A stretch of 64,000 nt of DNA from Cheilinus undulatus (Eukaryota; Chordata; Actinopteri; Labriformes; Labridae), in contig NC_054886.1 of NCBI RefSeq assembly GCF_018320785.1, positions 35,771,020 through 35,835,019 of the forward strand. The letters run 5' to 3'. The position numbers and the translations under genes are program-made. Each line of letters opens with the position of its first letter. Position 1 is the first letter of the stretch. The notes below the pieces were generated by a model. The model saw only the letters and a list, made by a program, of their open reading frames with translations, made no database searches and was not told the origin of the DNA. This document shows positions 1 through 11,500 of this stretch, in pieces.

Positions 1-60
1 TCCCCGGTGTCTGGCGCCTTTATTTTTGGGGTCCCAGGCTGAAAAGGTTGAGAACCACTG
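1..60. mobile_element. terminal fragment of a hAT-like non-autonomous element
   Basis: The window opens inside a repeat that ends with GGTTGAGAACCACTG. This terminus closes the hAT-like element near 8193, and its inverse (CAGTGGTTCTCAACC) opens that element near 6655. The preceding bases (about 20-45, ending GGGGTCCCAGGCTG) also match the right end of that element. Only the last 60 bases are inside the window. Confidence 0.6.
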
Positions 61-105
61 TTATACGGGCCACCTGTATACCAGCTGAGCTAAACCAGCG
101 CCTGG
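61..105 (-). mobile_element. possible tRNA-derived SINE head or tRNA relic
   Basis: On the minus strand positions 92-81 read TAGCTCAGCTGG, an exact match to the RNA polymerase III A-box consensus, followed by a tRNA-like D-arm stretch. No B box follows, because the hAT-like terminus abuts directly. This is therefore a truncated tRNA-derived SINE or a tRNA fragment, not a functional tRNA. Confidence 0.3.
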
Positions 106-431
106 TAAAGGCCTGTCATAAAGTGAGTAGCCTTGTTTAGAGATTTCTTCAGCTTTTATCAGATAGGACCGAGGATAGAACAGGAAACTGAGAAGAGAGA
201 GAGAGAGCGGGGAATGGACAGGACCCAAACCAGGCCGCCCACTTGGAGGTCTTTAGCCTCATGGGGCATGACCACATTGCGATCAGCCCAGGAGAAGGTC
301 ATGTTTGTGATGGAGCTCAATACCCTGGGTCATCAAGTGCAACAGTGACACCAGGTTGTCTACCATAATCTGCAAGGTTGAGTTGACCCCTGCACCTGAA
401 GACATCATATTTAGAAAATTAAAATTACAAA

Positions 432-563
432 ACGAGGCCTGCGATTGACTGGCGACCAGTCCAGGGTGTACCCTGCTTCTCGCCCAATGACAGCCAGGAT
501 AGGCTCCAGCACAACCCGCGACTCCCAACGGGATAAGTGGTATAGAAAATGTATGAATGGAAA
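432..563 (+). repeat. dispersed LINE/SINE 3' tail
   Basis: The stretch contains GGCGACCAGTCCAGGGTGTA, then GGATAGGCTCCAGCAC, then GGATAAGTGGTATAGAAAAT and a weak ATGAATGGA tail. I recognise this as the common conserved tail of a vertebrate and fish retroelement that normally ends in an ATGGATGG-type microsatellite. The rest of the element is absent. Family assignment is from memory only. Confidence 0.55.
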
Positions 564-1009
564 ATTACAAAACAAAACTTGCTGACTGAAAATAATGTTT
601 AATTCAGATTTTGAATGACTGTTTGTAGGAGAAATGGAGCCAGACTTTTCTAGCTTGCCATCTCATAGAGACCCACAGACGTGTTGGAAATAACATGTTT
701 TAACGGTGGAATGTTCTGATCTCGTTCAGGTGAGTTCTGTAAGTCCAAACTGCCGTGCACAAGATCCAGAGTTTCCCTGTGTGTTCCCACACTGCGTTCA
801 ACCTGCAGGCGGATTCTGGAGTTTGGATACCAGTTGGTTCCCCATGTGGAGGCATCTGCAATGATACAAGAACACATAAACTGGTTCTGAACTCTCTTTG
901 TGGTCCTTGTGAGGGTTTGGCGGATAAAGACCAGAAATCTGAATCTTTCGGACAGGAAGTTTAGCATCAAAACCCTGCCCAAAAATGTGTCTTTTTGGAT
1001 TCATGTGGG

Positions 1010-2136
1010 ACACTCTGCTGTCTACACCATGGCTCAAGTGACCTGACCTTAGAGCTCACTCGGGCAAAGGATTGCTGCCCAAGTTAGTTCATTTTAGTCA
1101 GGTGGACTACAGCCTTTGGATGCATAACTCTCATAACTCACCCAGGCATCCACCTCGTAGAGTTATATGGCTCCAAATATTGTGATTGGCTGGAGGTGTT
1201 ATAGGGCAGGGTGTCGCGATGGTATATCCACCAAAGTAGGACTCAAAGACCTGTTTCAGGACAGAAATGACAAACCTTCCCAAAGGTACCTGTCACTCAA
1301 ATACAGATAGAACAAAGACAGTTTTTCCTGTCGACTTGTTTATAAAAACCCAGTGGAAGTATGACAGCGCCCTGAGAACTTTCCATTAAAATCGAGACAA
1401 ATTAAACAACAGTGAAAGAAGAGTGAAAAAGGAAACGAAACGGCAGATTCCTTTCAAAGTAAACGAGCTCTGGACCATTGAGAGAGTTAAGAAGCAGATC
1501 AAGATGTACCAACATGAACGCAGCCCAGTAAAAATCAATCAAGGTGCCTTGTAGGTTCTTGAGGAGGAGGTAGACAGAAGAGACAAATAACAGTGTTGTG
1601 GTAATCGTAGTCCTAAGGTGGTGGAGTTGTAGTCCTTAGTAACAGTCCTGGATCACTTCTTGCTGAGGTCAGTTCGTTCGCCCTCCGTGGTAAAGTTTTT
1701 ATCCCTTGAGGTTAACTTGCCGTGTGGATTTGGTCAAAGAGAGAGAGTTTTTGTGGTGACAGCAGTGGTCCACGTGAGTCCTGAATCTTCCTTGTTTGGC
1801 TATGATGGGGTTTGCTGGGAAGAGGAAGGAGGAGACGGTTTGATCACAGGTGGTAAAAAACGTCAGCGCCACAGCTGGAATATGGAACAGATGGTACTGT
1901 TGTTGTTTCATAGGGAGGACTGTTTAAGATGAATATTTGGGCTTTTTAAGCCTTTGTAAAAGGAACAGGCATTGAGGAGGGAAGTAAACTAGAAGGCGTC
2001 TATAATCACTAACATAGTGGGAGAGAAACGACTGTCCAGATTCCATGTCTGTCATCAGGCAGATCCATCTTACAAAGTCTCGGTCTGAGAATGGATACAA
2101 CCAATCAGCGTCATTTGAGGAGAACAAGGCTGTAGC
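1010..2136. other. intergenic, no gene or repeat recognised
   Basis: About 1.1 kb of moderately AT-rich DNA. The open frames here are short, overlap on both strands and show no family resemblance or convincing splice context. It lies beyond the 3' end of cxxc4 and could hold distal 3' UTR only if that UTR is very long. I see no polyadenylation signal that would argue for this. Confidence 0.4.
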
Positions 2137-2215
2137 CAGTGTTGGGTAGGGTTACTTTTTAAACTAACTCGTTAGATTACTCCGTTACATACTGAGAAAA
2201 GTAATTTGTTACTCG

Positions 2216-2778
2216 GGATGCACCGGTACCAATCCTGGTATCGGGTATCGGCCCGATCCAGGCCCTCAAAGCTGGATCGGGTATCGATGGGAAAGGGCCG
2301 ATCCGTGGTGCCGATCCAGGCAACCAGCTCTAAGCCTTTTTCACAAGGTTGTTTGCTCTATTTTCTCACAGAATTGTTACTTGGTTTACAGTATGTGGTT
2401 AAAAACACTTGTGTAATACAGTTTTGTACTGGAATGTTACCTCTGATGCACTTCCTTTGTTTTTTGCTGCATTACCAGTCTACAGGGTATAAAAGTTTAC
2501 AATTGAATAGTAATTTCTGTAAGTCCTGAGGCATTGTTTTTACCAAACTGCTGGTAAACATTTAAACATTTTATAGTTTAAAGAAATATCAACTTTAGTA
2601 ATCTATATGTACTCATTGTTTGCCTTTTACCCAAAACAATTACCAGTCTTATGTTACAGTGGGGCATGAAGGTTATTCTTTTAACACTGGTATCGGATCA
2701 GTATCGGTATTGGTCAATACCCAAAGGTCAGGTATTGGAATCGGTATCGGGACCAGAAAAGGTGGATTGGTGCATCCT
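2216..2778. mobile_element. nested MITE with GGATGCACC termini
   Basis: The ends are GGATGCACCGGTACCAATCC and its imperfect inverse GGATTGGTGCATCC. Just inside both ends is a run of TATCGG/GATCGG motifs. I recognise the type as a widespread fish hAT-like non-coding family. It interrupts the GTTAC-rich arm of the surrounding element, so it is younger than that element. Confidence 0.6.
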
Positions 2779-2988
2779 TATTTGTTAAGTTACTGCGTTA
2801 CCTACTCCTAAAACTAACGCGTTATAGTACTTTTGCTTTACTAAATGTTAAAACCCTTTAGCCACTCGTTCCACTCGGCGGTAAAAACGACAGATAACAA
2901 CCAAACGTCTGTATTTGAATGTGCAGACTCTAATGCCAATGTACAGCCTGATTCACGGCCCATAATCTGTATCTCTGCAGCCTGATAA

Positions 2989-3490
2989 AGGCCCATTTAT
3001 GCTCAACCTTAAATACAGATATGGATACGGACGGAGCCTTCTGTGTGTGCTCCGCGTTCATTTCGTCCGTATTTCTGCACGTTTCCATAAAGCTTACGGA
3101 TACGCGCCAAACGGAGCAGTACCACCGGAAACCGTGGGGGCGGTGTTGCTGTCACTACCCGATACGTAGCTCTACTGAGACACGAAGAAGAAATAACAAC
3201 AGCGGAACTTTTTGAGGAAAAGTTGTGCGAGTTGGTTTGAAATGCTGCCTCGGTTTTTGTCTTATATGGAAGAGGTACATTATCAATACCTCCTCCACAG
3301 TCGCCATGTTTGTTTTTGAGTTTGTTGTTATCATAAACTTTTGACTCTGAGCTGCCCCCCCCCCCCGTGGATGCATTGGTTAACATCCATGCCAACGTAA
3401 AGGACGCATGCAAGTATGTGAGCAGTGACGGTAACATCGTTTGAAAAGGACGTACACATTTTTGTACGTAAAGGGAGTATAAATGGGCCT
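2989..3490. mobile_element. PIF/Harbinger-like MITE, TAA target duplication
   Basis: Terminal inverted repeats AGGCCCATTTATGCTC and (reversed) AGGCCCATTTATACTC differ at one base. They are flanked by TAA at 2986-2988 and again at 3491-3493. A 3-bp TWA duplication with AGGCCC ends fits PIF/Harbinger derivatives. The interior has repeated ACGGA/TACGGA motifs and a C run near 3354-3366, with no transposase. Confidence 0.65.
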
Positions 3491-4179
3491 TAACACCGCT
3501 AACAGACAGGAAAACCTTTACAGCTCTTTAACATGCTCACAATCTGACAACAAGCTGAGCAGAGGCAGACAGAATCACTCTAAAGCTGTGCGCAATAACA
3601 GCGCGGAATTGGCACGGCTGCACAGCTGATTCAATGAAAGCAAACGGAGTTTTTAAAGTTACGTTTCACCAGGATGCTGTTCTTGTCCCTTTCTTCCAAA
3701 AATCCATCATAATGGGGATAATTCCACAGTGCCATGCCGTCCTCTTTGACACCTCACTCGCTCAACAAGCTAACAATGCGCTCCTAATGACACAGAATGG
3801 TTACCTTCCGCTGGCACAGCACTACAGGCTAACGTTTGTTTGTTTATTTGGATCCACCATTAGATACAGCAAATATGCAGTAGCTATTCTTCCTGGGGTC
3901 CTCATATTACATTTTCAAACAATAATGGGACTACAGGAAGAGAGAAGGACAAACAGAGCAGATGCTTCAAGGCGCTTCTTTTTTTCTTTCTCACAAGAGA
4001 CAGCAAATTTGGGTTTTTTCTTCCAGTAACAGATTACTTTTATAAAATTGTAACTCATAACTAACGCATTACTGTACTCATTACAACAAAAAAAGTAATC
4101 TGAGTACTCTAACGGATTACTTTGTAACGCGTTACCCCCAACACTGATGGTAGCTATGGATGGGCTTTAGTTGGAAGCT

Positions 4180-4920
4180 GGTAATAATGGCTGCTGCTGA
4201 TGTAGCAGTTAGCTCGGATGTAGTTTTAGTGTAGCAGCAGTTTTATCAGAACTATTAAAAGAAGAGCAGAGGAAAGATGTGTTTGCTCTTCTCCTGACCT
4301 GCATCAGCATGAGTTTGCAAAAGTTACGGGCGTGGTTTAGTTGGATTGCAAAGCCACAACCACACCAGCACCAGGTACGGCGTGGTGGTCTGGTGCCAGT
4401 CCAGTCCACATGACTGCATTACCAGGTGCTTGATACCAGAGCCTACACCTCGGAATAAGATGGCGCTAAAACAGAGCTGCTCCTAGGGCAACCAAGATGG
4501 ACAGCTGTTCTCTTCGCCAGCTGGTCCAGTGGGCCTTTTCTCTATTGAAGTGGAGCACAGAACCAGAACCAGACTGAAAGCTTGTCTCAGTGGAGATGTT
4601 TTTACACTTCCTCCTAACGGACTCAGCATAAGTTTGATCCAGCTAGCTCCACCGTTACTAAACGACAGCTCCATACTCCTGAGCTCGTCTTACTTACCAG
4701 AGCTGTGCCTGCCTACTACCTCATTTTGTCTTGTTGCTCTGATTGGCTTGTAATGAACGTGACAGATGAAAAATTTGTCCAATCACTGTCTGTGAATTTT
4801 CTGAGTCCTGCCCTCCCCAAACACTTCGTATGGGAGGTTTTTTAAATATATCCATGAAATGGATAAATGAAAGTCTACGTGGCATGTCGGTTTTAGAGAA
4901 ACTAAAAGTGCTAGCATCAG
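4180..4920. repeat. unclassified interspersed repeat, relative of 39323-39873
   Basis: The parts around 4225-4270 and 4725-4890 (TTGTTGCTCTGATTGGC, then TGTCCAATCAC, then GGCATGTCGGTTTTA) closely resemble the insert at 39323-39873, which has intact ends and a 9-bp duplication. This copy is diverged and its borders are uncertain. Confidence 0.45.
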
Positions 4921-5059
4921 ACTCTTGTCGCATGTTTTAACCAGGTTGTAGACACGTTTGTTTCTGCTGTAAAATAGACATTTAACATGGGTGTTAATGG
5001 GACCTGGTGCTTCTACGGACAGCCTCAAGTGGACGCTTCAGGAACAGCAGTTGTTTGTA

Positions 5060-5516
5060 TTCTGACTGGCTCATTTGTCCACTCTAGAGGTTGCTACTTT
5101 TATGTACCTCAACAACTGTAGCCTTTTATCCTATTAAGCTAACGTGAACAAAAAACTATTGTTTGCTAAGTAGCAGGAACGTTCTAGCATAAAGCTAACC
5201 CGTATGCATCTTTGCGATTAGGTGAGTTCTGACTTTACCTGTTCATGGTTCAGGAAAATGTGCGGTTGTGGCATCATGGGTGTATCCTGTGATCAAACTG
5301 CCCCCCCTGCCTCCGTCCTCCCAGCTGAGGTGAGATTTTCAGTCTTGAGTTGTCGTCCACACAGTATGAAATTTGTAATCCTGCTGCTAAGTGTCTGGTT
5401 CAATCCCAGGACTTGTAGTGCTTGATGTGAATTTCTCCAGGCCTGACTTGTAGTCCATTTGTGATGGAAACTTCCTGACCTCATGCTCCCTCCGCTGTCT
5501 GCGAGCGGAGGGAAAG
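5060..5516 (-). other. probable proximal 3' UTR of cxxc4
   Basis: The sequence lies immediately downstream of the cxxc4 stop codon at 5517-5519 on the minus strand and is not visibly repetitive. I infer 3' UTR from position alone. No AATAAA signal is evident on the minus strand in this piece, so the transcript end is unresolved. Confidence 0.4.
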
Positions 5517-8500
5517 TTAGAAAAACCAACGGAAAGCCTCGCCTGTTGGGACGGAGGGCGGCCGCTGAGAAAAGAGGCGAAACACAAAGAAGTTAGAGAT
5601 GGAAATCAAATGTTTGAATGAGTTCAAAGGCCTGAGATGTACTCGATGTTTTACTTTGGATCCCATTCACAACCAGAGAAAATTATTATTTATTAATGTC
5701 ATTCAATGTCTTTTTAGTGCAAAGTATTTTGGGACTGTATATGTGGTTTTCTCTTCAAACTTTCTGTACTTTTGGTCCGACTGAACTTTAAAAACGATAT
5801 ATATATTTTAAAGCAGTGATTCTCAACCGGTCAGGTGTCGTATTAAAACATTTTTAATGGCTTTACCTGGAAATGGATGGAAATTTTGGTAATTTCTCAA
5901 ATTTACCTTGGAGGAACTAGCTTGGCTGTTTTCTGTAAAGCAGCTAAAAACAATAAAAAGATAGAGATGGGCAAAATTCAACGATTGTCAGACCTCATAA
6001 ACCCATATTTTATTCACAATAGAACTTAAACAACATGTCAGATATTGGAAATGAGACCAAAGTTCATTTAACATGGACTGAGGAAACATGGAAAACTGTT
6101 CTGTGGTCAGAGGAAACATGGAAAACTGTTCTGTGGTCAGAGGAAACATGGAAAACTGTTCTGTGGTCAGAGGAAACATGGAAAACTGTTCTGTGGTCAG
6201 AGGAAACCACAGACGCCGTGTCCTGTGGACTAAAGAGGATTTGGAGCATCCAGCTTGTTCTCCTGGCTCAGGTCTAAAGCCTGCATCTCTGATGGTATGG
6301 GGTTGCATTAGTGCCTATGGTGTGGGCAGCTCTAACATCTGGAAAGGAACTATCAATGCTGAACAGTAGAGAGAGCTTTTAGAGCAACATATAGTCCCAT
6401 CCAGACCATGCTAAACCACAGACCACATCCATCACAACAGCATGGCTTCACGGGAGAAGAATCCAGGTCCTGAACTGGTCTGCCTGGTCCTGGTGCAGGT
6501 CTTTCACCAACAGAAAACATTTGGAGCATCAGAAAAGGAAAAATCCAGCAAAGAAGAGCAGCTAGAATCCAACGTCACACAAGAATGGGACAACATTCCT
6601 CTCTCAAAACTCCAGAAACTGGTCCCCACACTTCCCAAAGCTATACTCTACTACCAGTGGTTCTCAACCTTTTCAGCCCGGGGACCCCCAAAATAAAGGT
6701 GCCAGAGACCGTGGATCCCCACTGTACCTGAAGGTGGATGAACACCTCCACGCAAAATCTAGCACAGTCATGTGCAGACAAGGCCGTCCACAAGGGGGGA
6801 TAAAGGGGAGAGCTTTAACCTGAAAAATAACCACTCTTACCAAAGAAGCAAGTATATTTTGATTCATCTGTGTGGTAGATAGCCTTCTTAACAATGGGTT
6901 CAAATCTCTTTTGTTAAAAACAGAAATAATATGGGTTAAAAATGGCTAGAATAGGTTAATAATGGCAAAAATATTGTGAAACTGGATTTTAAAAGTGGCA
7001 GAATTTGGTTAGAAGTGGCAAAAATGTGATAAAATTGGCAAAAATTGGTTAAAGTGGCAAAACAGGCATAGATAGTGGTATGAGGAATTAAAAAGTGGCT
7101 GAAATGACTTTAAATTGGCATAAAAGGGTGGAAAATTTGGTGAACTTGGAATAAAAATTTATATAAACTGCAACAATGGGTTAACTAAGACAGAAAAATT
7201 GGCAGAAATGGGTTAAACTGGTAAAAATGAGCACATCAAATAGTGCAATGGGTGTAAAATGTGGTAAAAAGTGGTTAACAGAGGCAACAATAGGTGTGAA
7301 GTGGCAAGACTTGGTTTAAACGTGGCAAAAACAGGCAGAAAACAGTGTTGGAAAGAGTTTGAAATGGAAAAAAATGGGTTTGAAGTGGCAAAAATGTGTT
7401 AAAGTTGGTGGAAAAAGTGATAAAAACTGGTTAAAATGTAGCAAAATTGGTGTAAAGTGGCAACAGTGTAATTTTAAAAATATTCTTTGTTTTTTAAGGG
7501 CATCTTGTGACCCCACCTCAGTGTCTCGCGACCCCCATGGGGGTCCCAACCCAACGTTGAGAACCACTGCATTATTGCCTCTAACGATCACTTTTTACAT
7601 CCCTTTTTCTGCCCATTTTAACCACAGCTAACCCATTTTTGCCAGTTTAAGTCACATTTTCATCCCATTCCACCTAATTTCCACCAATTTTTGCACGTAA
7701 AAGCAATTTCAGCCACTATTTAATCCTCTCTGACCACTTTTTGTGCCTTTTTTGCCACTTTAACCCAAATATATCCTTTAGAAATCTAATTTCACCACCT
7801 TCTCCACCATTTATTAACCAATTTTAGCAATTTTAACCCATTTTAACTATTTTTTAACAAAAGTTATTTTCATTTAAAGAAGGCTATTCGCTACACAAAT
7901 GAATAAATAAAGATATTTCCTTGACAAGAGTGGTTATTATTCAGGTCATATATAAAATGTGGTTTTTACAGCTTACCTTCACAATGGACCATGGTTTTGC
8001 TGGCCTCCATGGACCCCCAGTTTGGCTGGGTCCCAGAGACCTCCCTCTTTTTCCCCCTTATAGACGGCCTTGTCTCCACATGACTATTCTTGAATGTTCA
8101 TGGCTGTTCAGCCACCTTCAGGTCCAGTGGGGGTCCCCGGTCTCTGGTGCCTTTCTTTTGGGGGTCGTGGGCTGAAAAGGTTGAGAACCACTGTACGATA
8201 CTATGGTAAACATGGCCCTGTCCCTACTTTTTTGAGATGTGTTGCTGCCATCAAATTCATACTGAGCTTTTATTTTTCATACATGTTAATACATGTTAAT
8301 GTTAAGTTCTATTGTGAATCAAATACGGGTTTATGAGATTTGACAATCACTGACTTGTTTTTATCTACACCTTACACAGCGTCCCAACTTTTGTAGAACT
8401 GTATTGTATTTAAAAGAATGTACTTAGTTGACTTTCATTGACGATATTGTGGTTCAAACTGTCCTGAGGCCTCTTCATAAACTGCACAGGTCCACTGAAT

Positions 8501-11500
8501 ACAGACAGACATGTTTTTTAAAGTTTTAAGACCACAATAACCCTGGATTTATTTGAAATTTGCTTCAAAGCTGGTTAAAATTTGTTCTCAACTCAACAGG
8601 ATGAAAACGCTGTCAGAACTGACAAGGTGTCCTATACAAAAAAACTCCCAGAGGGCTTTGCTGCTCGTTTCAGAAAGTAAACTTTGTGATTGGCTGAGAG
8701 TTCGTCAGGTCGACTTCAAAGAGGGATGAGGCAACAGAGTGAAACGTCCTGCTAACACACGAACACGCACGCATAAGAAAACACACAAACACGCACACGC
8801 GGGGCTGTCAACGCCGTTAGCCTTCGCAGGTCCAATTAGCGTGTAATTAAGGAAGATTACGGCTGCTGATTCGCTGTCTTTCTGACACACATACACAGGA
8901 GTGTAAGTGTGCACGCCCCAATGCGTGTCTGCGCCGATGCTCGGGGAATAATTAGTGATGGTTTGTGGAGATTCCCACGAGGAAGGAGAGATATATAGAG
9001 TCATCAGTGAGGTCGAACCGTGGTGTCAATTAATTATTGATCGGCACTAATTCTTCCGCCACGCAGGCACTCACACAGTCGTAGTAGTAGATAACAAATA
9101 TTCCCTTTCTCCGGCTCTCCACGGCTCGTTTTATCACTGCGAATCAGCGGAGAGTCCGTGTGTTTGGAGGGAGAGTGTGTTTGGAGGGAATGTGTGTGCG
9201 TTTTGTGCGCGGAGTGTGCGTTTGTGTGCGTTGGCAGGCTGCCAGACCTCAGCAGGGACCGAGCTCTCACTTTTCACCACCCACCATCTGCACGCCGTTC
9301 GCACACATACACTCAGCAGGGCGAGAGATGACTGCCAGCTCTCGGCTCGCTGGCAGTCGACCGGGTTAAACGAGCCAGGACACACACGCACCAACCGCAC
9401 ACGCACAGATTACACACACACAGACCTCACACACACCAGTGTTTGCAGACATAGACACAGTGCGTTGACTAAAGTGAAAATCCCATTCATTTTCTCCATT
9501 GTGGATCTGATTATCCACCATGATATCATTACTATAGGAATCAATGTGAAGGGAGGAATGTTAGTCCGTAAAAGCTCTAGGTAGACAAGCACGCTGCAGT
9601 TATGATAAAATCTCTACATCTATTAGCTATGAGCCCCTTTAACAGCTTTTCTCCCTCACTTTATCATGATCATGGAATGGAAACACTACTTTACCATTAA
9701 TCACCTAATTGTGTAGGGGTTAGACTGAAATGACAGCTGGGGACCTGGACTGGCCTGCATGCCAAAGGCAAGGATGGAATGTTGTATAAGCTTTGATGGC
9801 ATTGTCTTCAAAGGAAAGAATGGAATGTTTTAAGAGCTTTTATGACATCGTCTTCAAAGGGAAAGAATGGAATGTTTCATAAGTTTTAATGACATTGTCT
9901 TCAAAGGAAAGAATGGAATGTTGTACAAGCTTTGATGAAAATGTCTTCAAAGGAAAGAATGGAATGTTTTATAAATTTTGATGACATTGTCTTCAAAGGG
10001 AAAGAATGGAATATTTTGTCAGATTGAATGACATTGCCTTCAAAGGAAAAAAATGTAATGTTTTATAAGCTTTGATGATATTCTCTTTAAAGGAAAGAAT
10101 GGAATGTTTTATAAGCTTTGATGACCTTGCTTCAAAGGGAAAGAATGGAATGTTGTACAAGCTTTGATGAAAATGTCTTCAAAGGAAAGAATGGAATGTT
10201 TTATCAATTTTGATGACATCGTTTTCAAAGGGAAAGAATGGAATGTTGTATAACCTTTCATGAAAATGTCTTCAAAGGAAAAAATGGAATGTTGTATAAG
10301 CTTTGATGACATCATCTTCAAAGGGAAAGAATGGAATATTTTGTCAGATTGAATGACATCGCCTTCAAAGGAAAAAATGTAATGTTTTATAAGCTTTGAT
10401 GATATTCTCTTTAAAGGAAAGAATGGAATGTTTTATATGCTTTGATGACATCGTCATCAAAGGAAAAAATTGAATGTTTTATAAGCTTTGATCACAGTGT
10501 TTCAAAGGCAACGATGGAATGTCTCAGAAGCTTTGATTACATCGTCTTCAAAGGGAAGAATGGAATGTTGTATTAGATTTGCTGACATTGTCTTCAAACA
10601 GAAGAATGGAATGTTTTATAAAATTTGATGATATTATCTTCAAAGGAAATGATGGAATATTTCATAAGCTTTTATGAAATTGTTTCAAGTCAATGATGGA
10701 ATATTTTATAACATTTGATGACATCATGTTCAAAGGCAGAAGACAGAATTTTGGTGAGGCTGGGAATGTTGGGGACTTTTCCCCCATTTTTGCCAAATTG
10801 TTGACCATACTCAGCAACTTTGGTAAAGTGGATGAATCTGGTGAGGGGAAGAAACCTTATCTTTGAAACAGAGCTGTAACCTTTGATGACATTTTCAAAG
10901 GTAGAGGATGGAATGTTGGTGAAGCTGGGCATGTTGAGGCCTTTTTCTATCCATCATTGCCAAACAGTTAGCTGCTATCCCAAAACACATGCACACCATC
11001 TGACACACGTCCAAACCATCAGCCCCAACCTTTTTTTATGTGCAAACCCACACATGTGATGGCCAGACGCACCTGAATGTGGCACGCCGCAGCAATTTAC
11101 ACCACTGCTCTATTCCCAGTGCTGCCTGCATTTTTTTTTCCAGAGAGAACAGCTGTTTTATACATCCTGGCTGCCATGTAGCAGCTCTGTTTAACAGCAT
11201 ATGGAAGACATTTAGTGCCATCTTTTTCTTAATTCTCAATCCCACTTTTTGCATCAATTAAAATGTTTTCTGGTAGCTGCTTGGTTTGGCTCCTGGACCA
11301 TAATATTGATTGCAGGATGTTCTGAAACTTCATTTGAGGATCTGAATGGGAACTTTCTAGAACCAGACCTGCCAAGAAAGTGGGCTGAACCAACAGCGCG
11401 CTTGAACTCTTACCTCCAGAACCCCCCCTCCTCCCCCTGGTTTCTTCTTCAGCTCTTCGCACTTCCTGAATTTGCAGATCTGGTGACCTGTCTTCCTGTT

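Larger units (their letters stand above)
2137..4146. mobile_element. hAT-like MITE with CAGTGTTGGG termini, host to two nested MITEs
   Basis: The left end reads CAGTGTTGGGTAGGGTTACT and the right end is ...GCGTTACCCCCAACACTG, its inverse. Subterminal sequence is the characteristic GTAACGCGTTAC / TAACTAACGC motif also seen in copies at 38621-39239 and 44733-45784. The host-site duplication is weak here: only the last five of eight flanking bases (GTAGC) agree. There is no transposase. Two other inverted-repeat elements are inserted inside it (2216-2778 and 2989-3490), which explains its 2-kb length against about 0.6 kb for the 38.6-kb copy. Confidence 0.7.
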
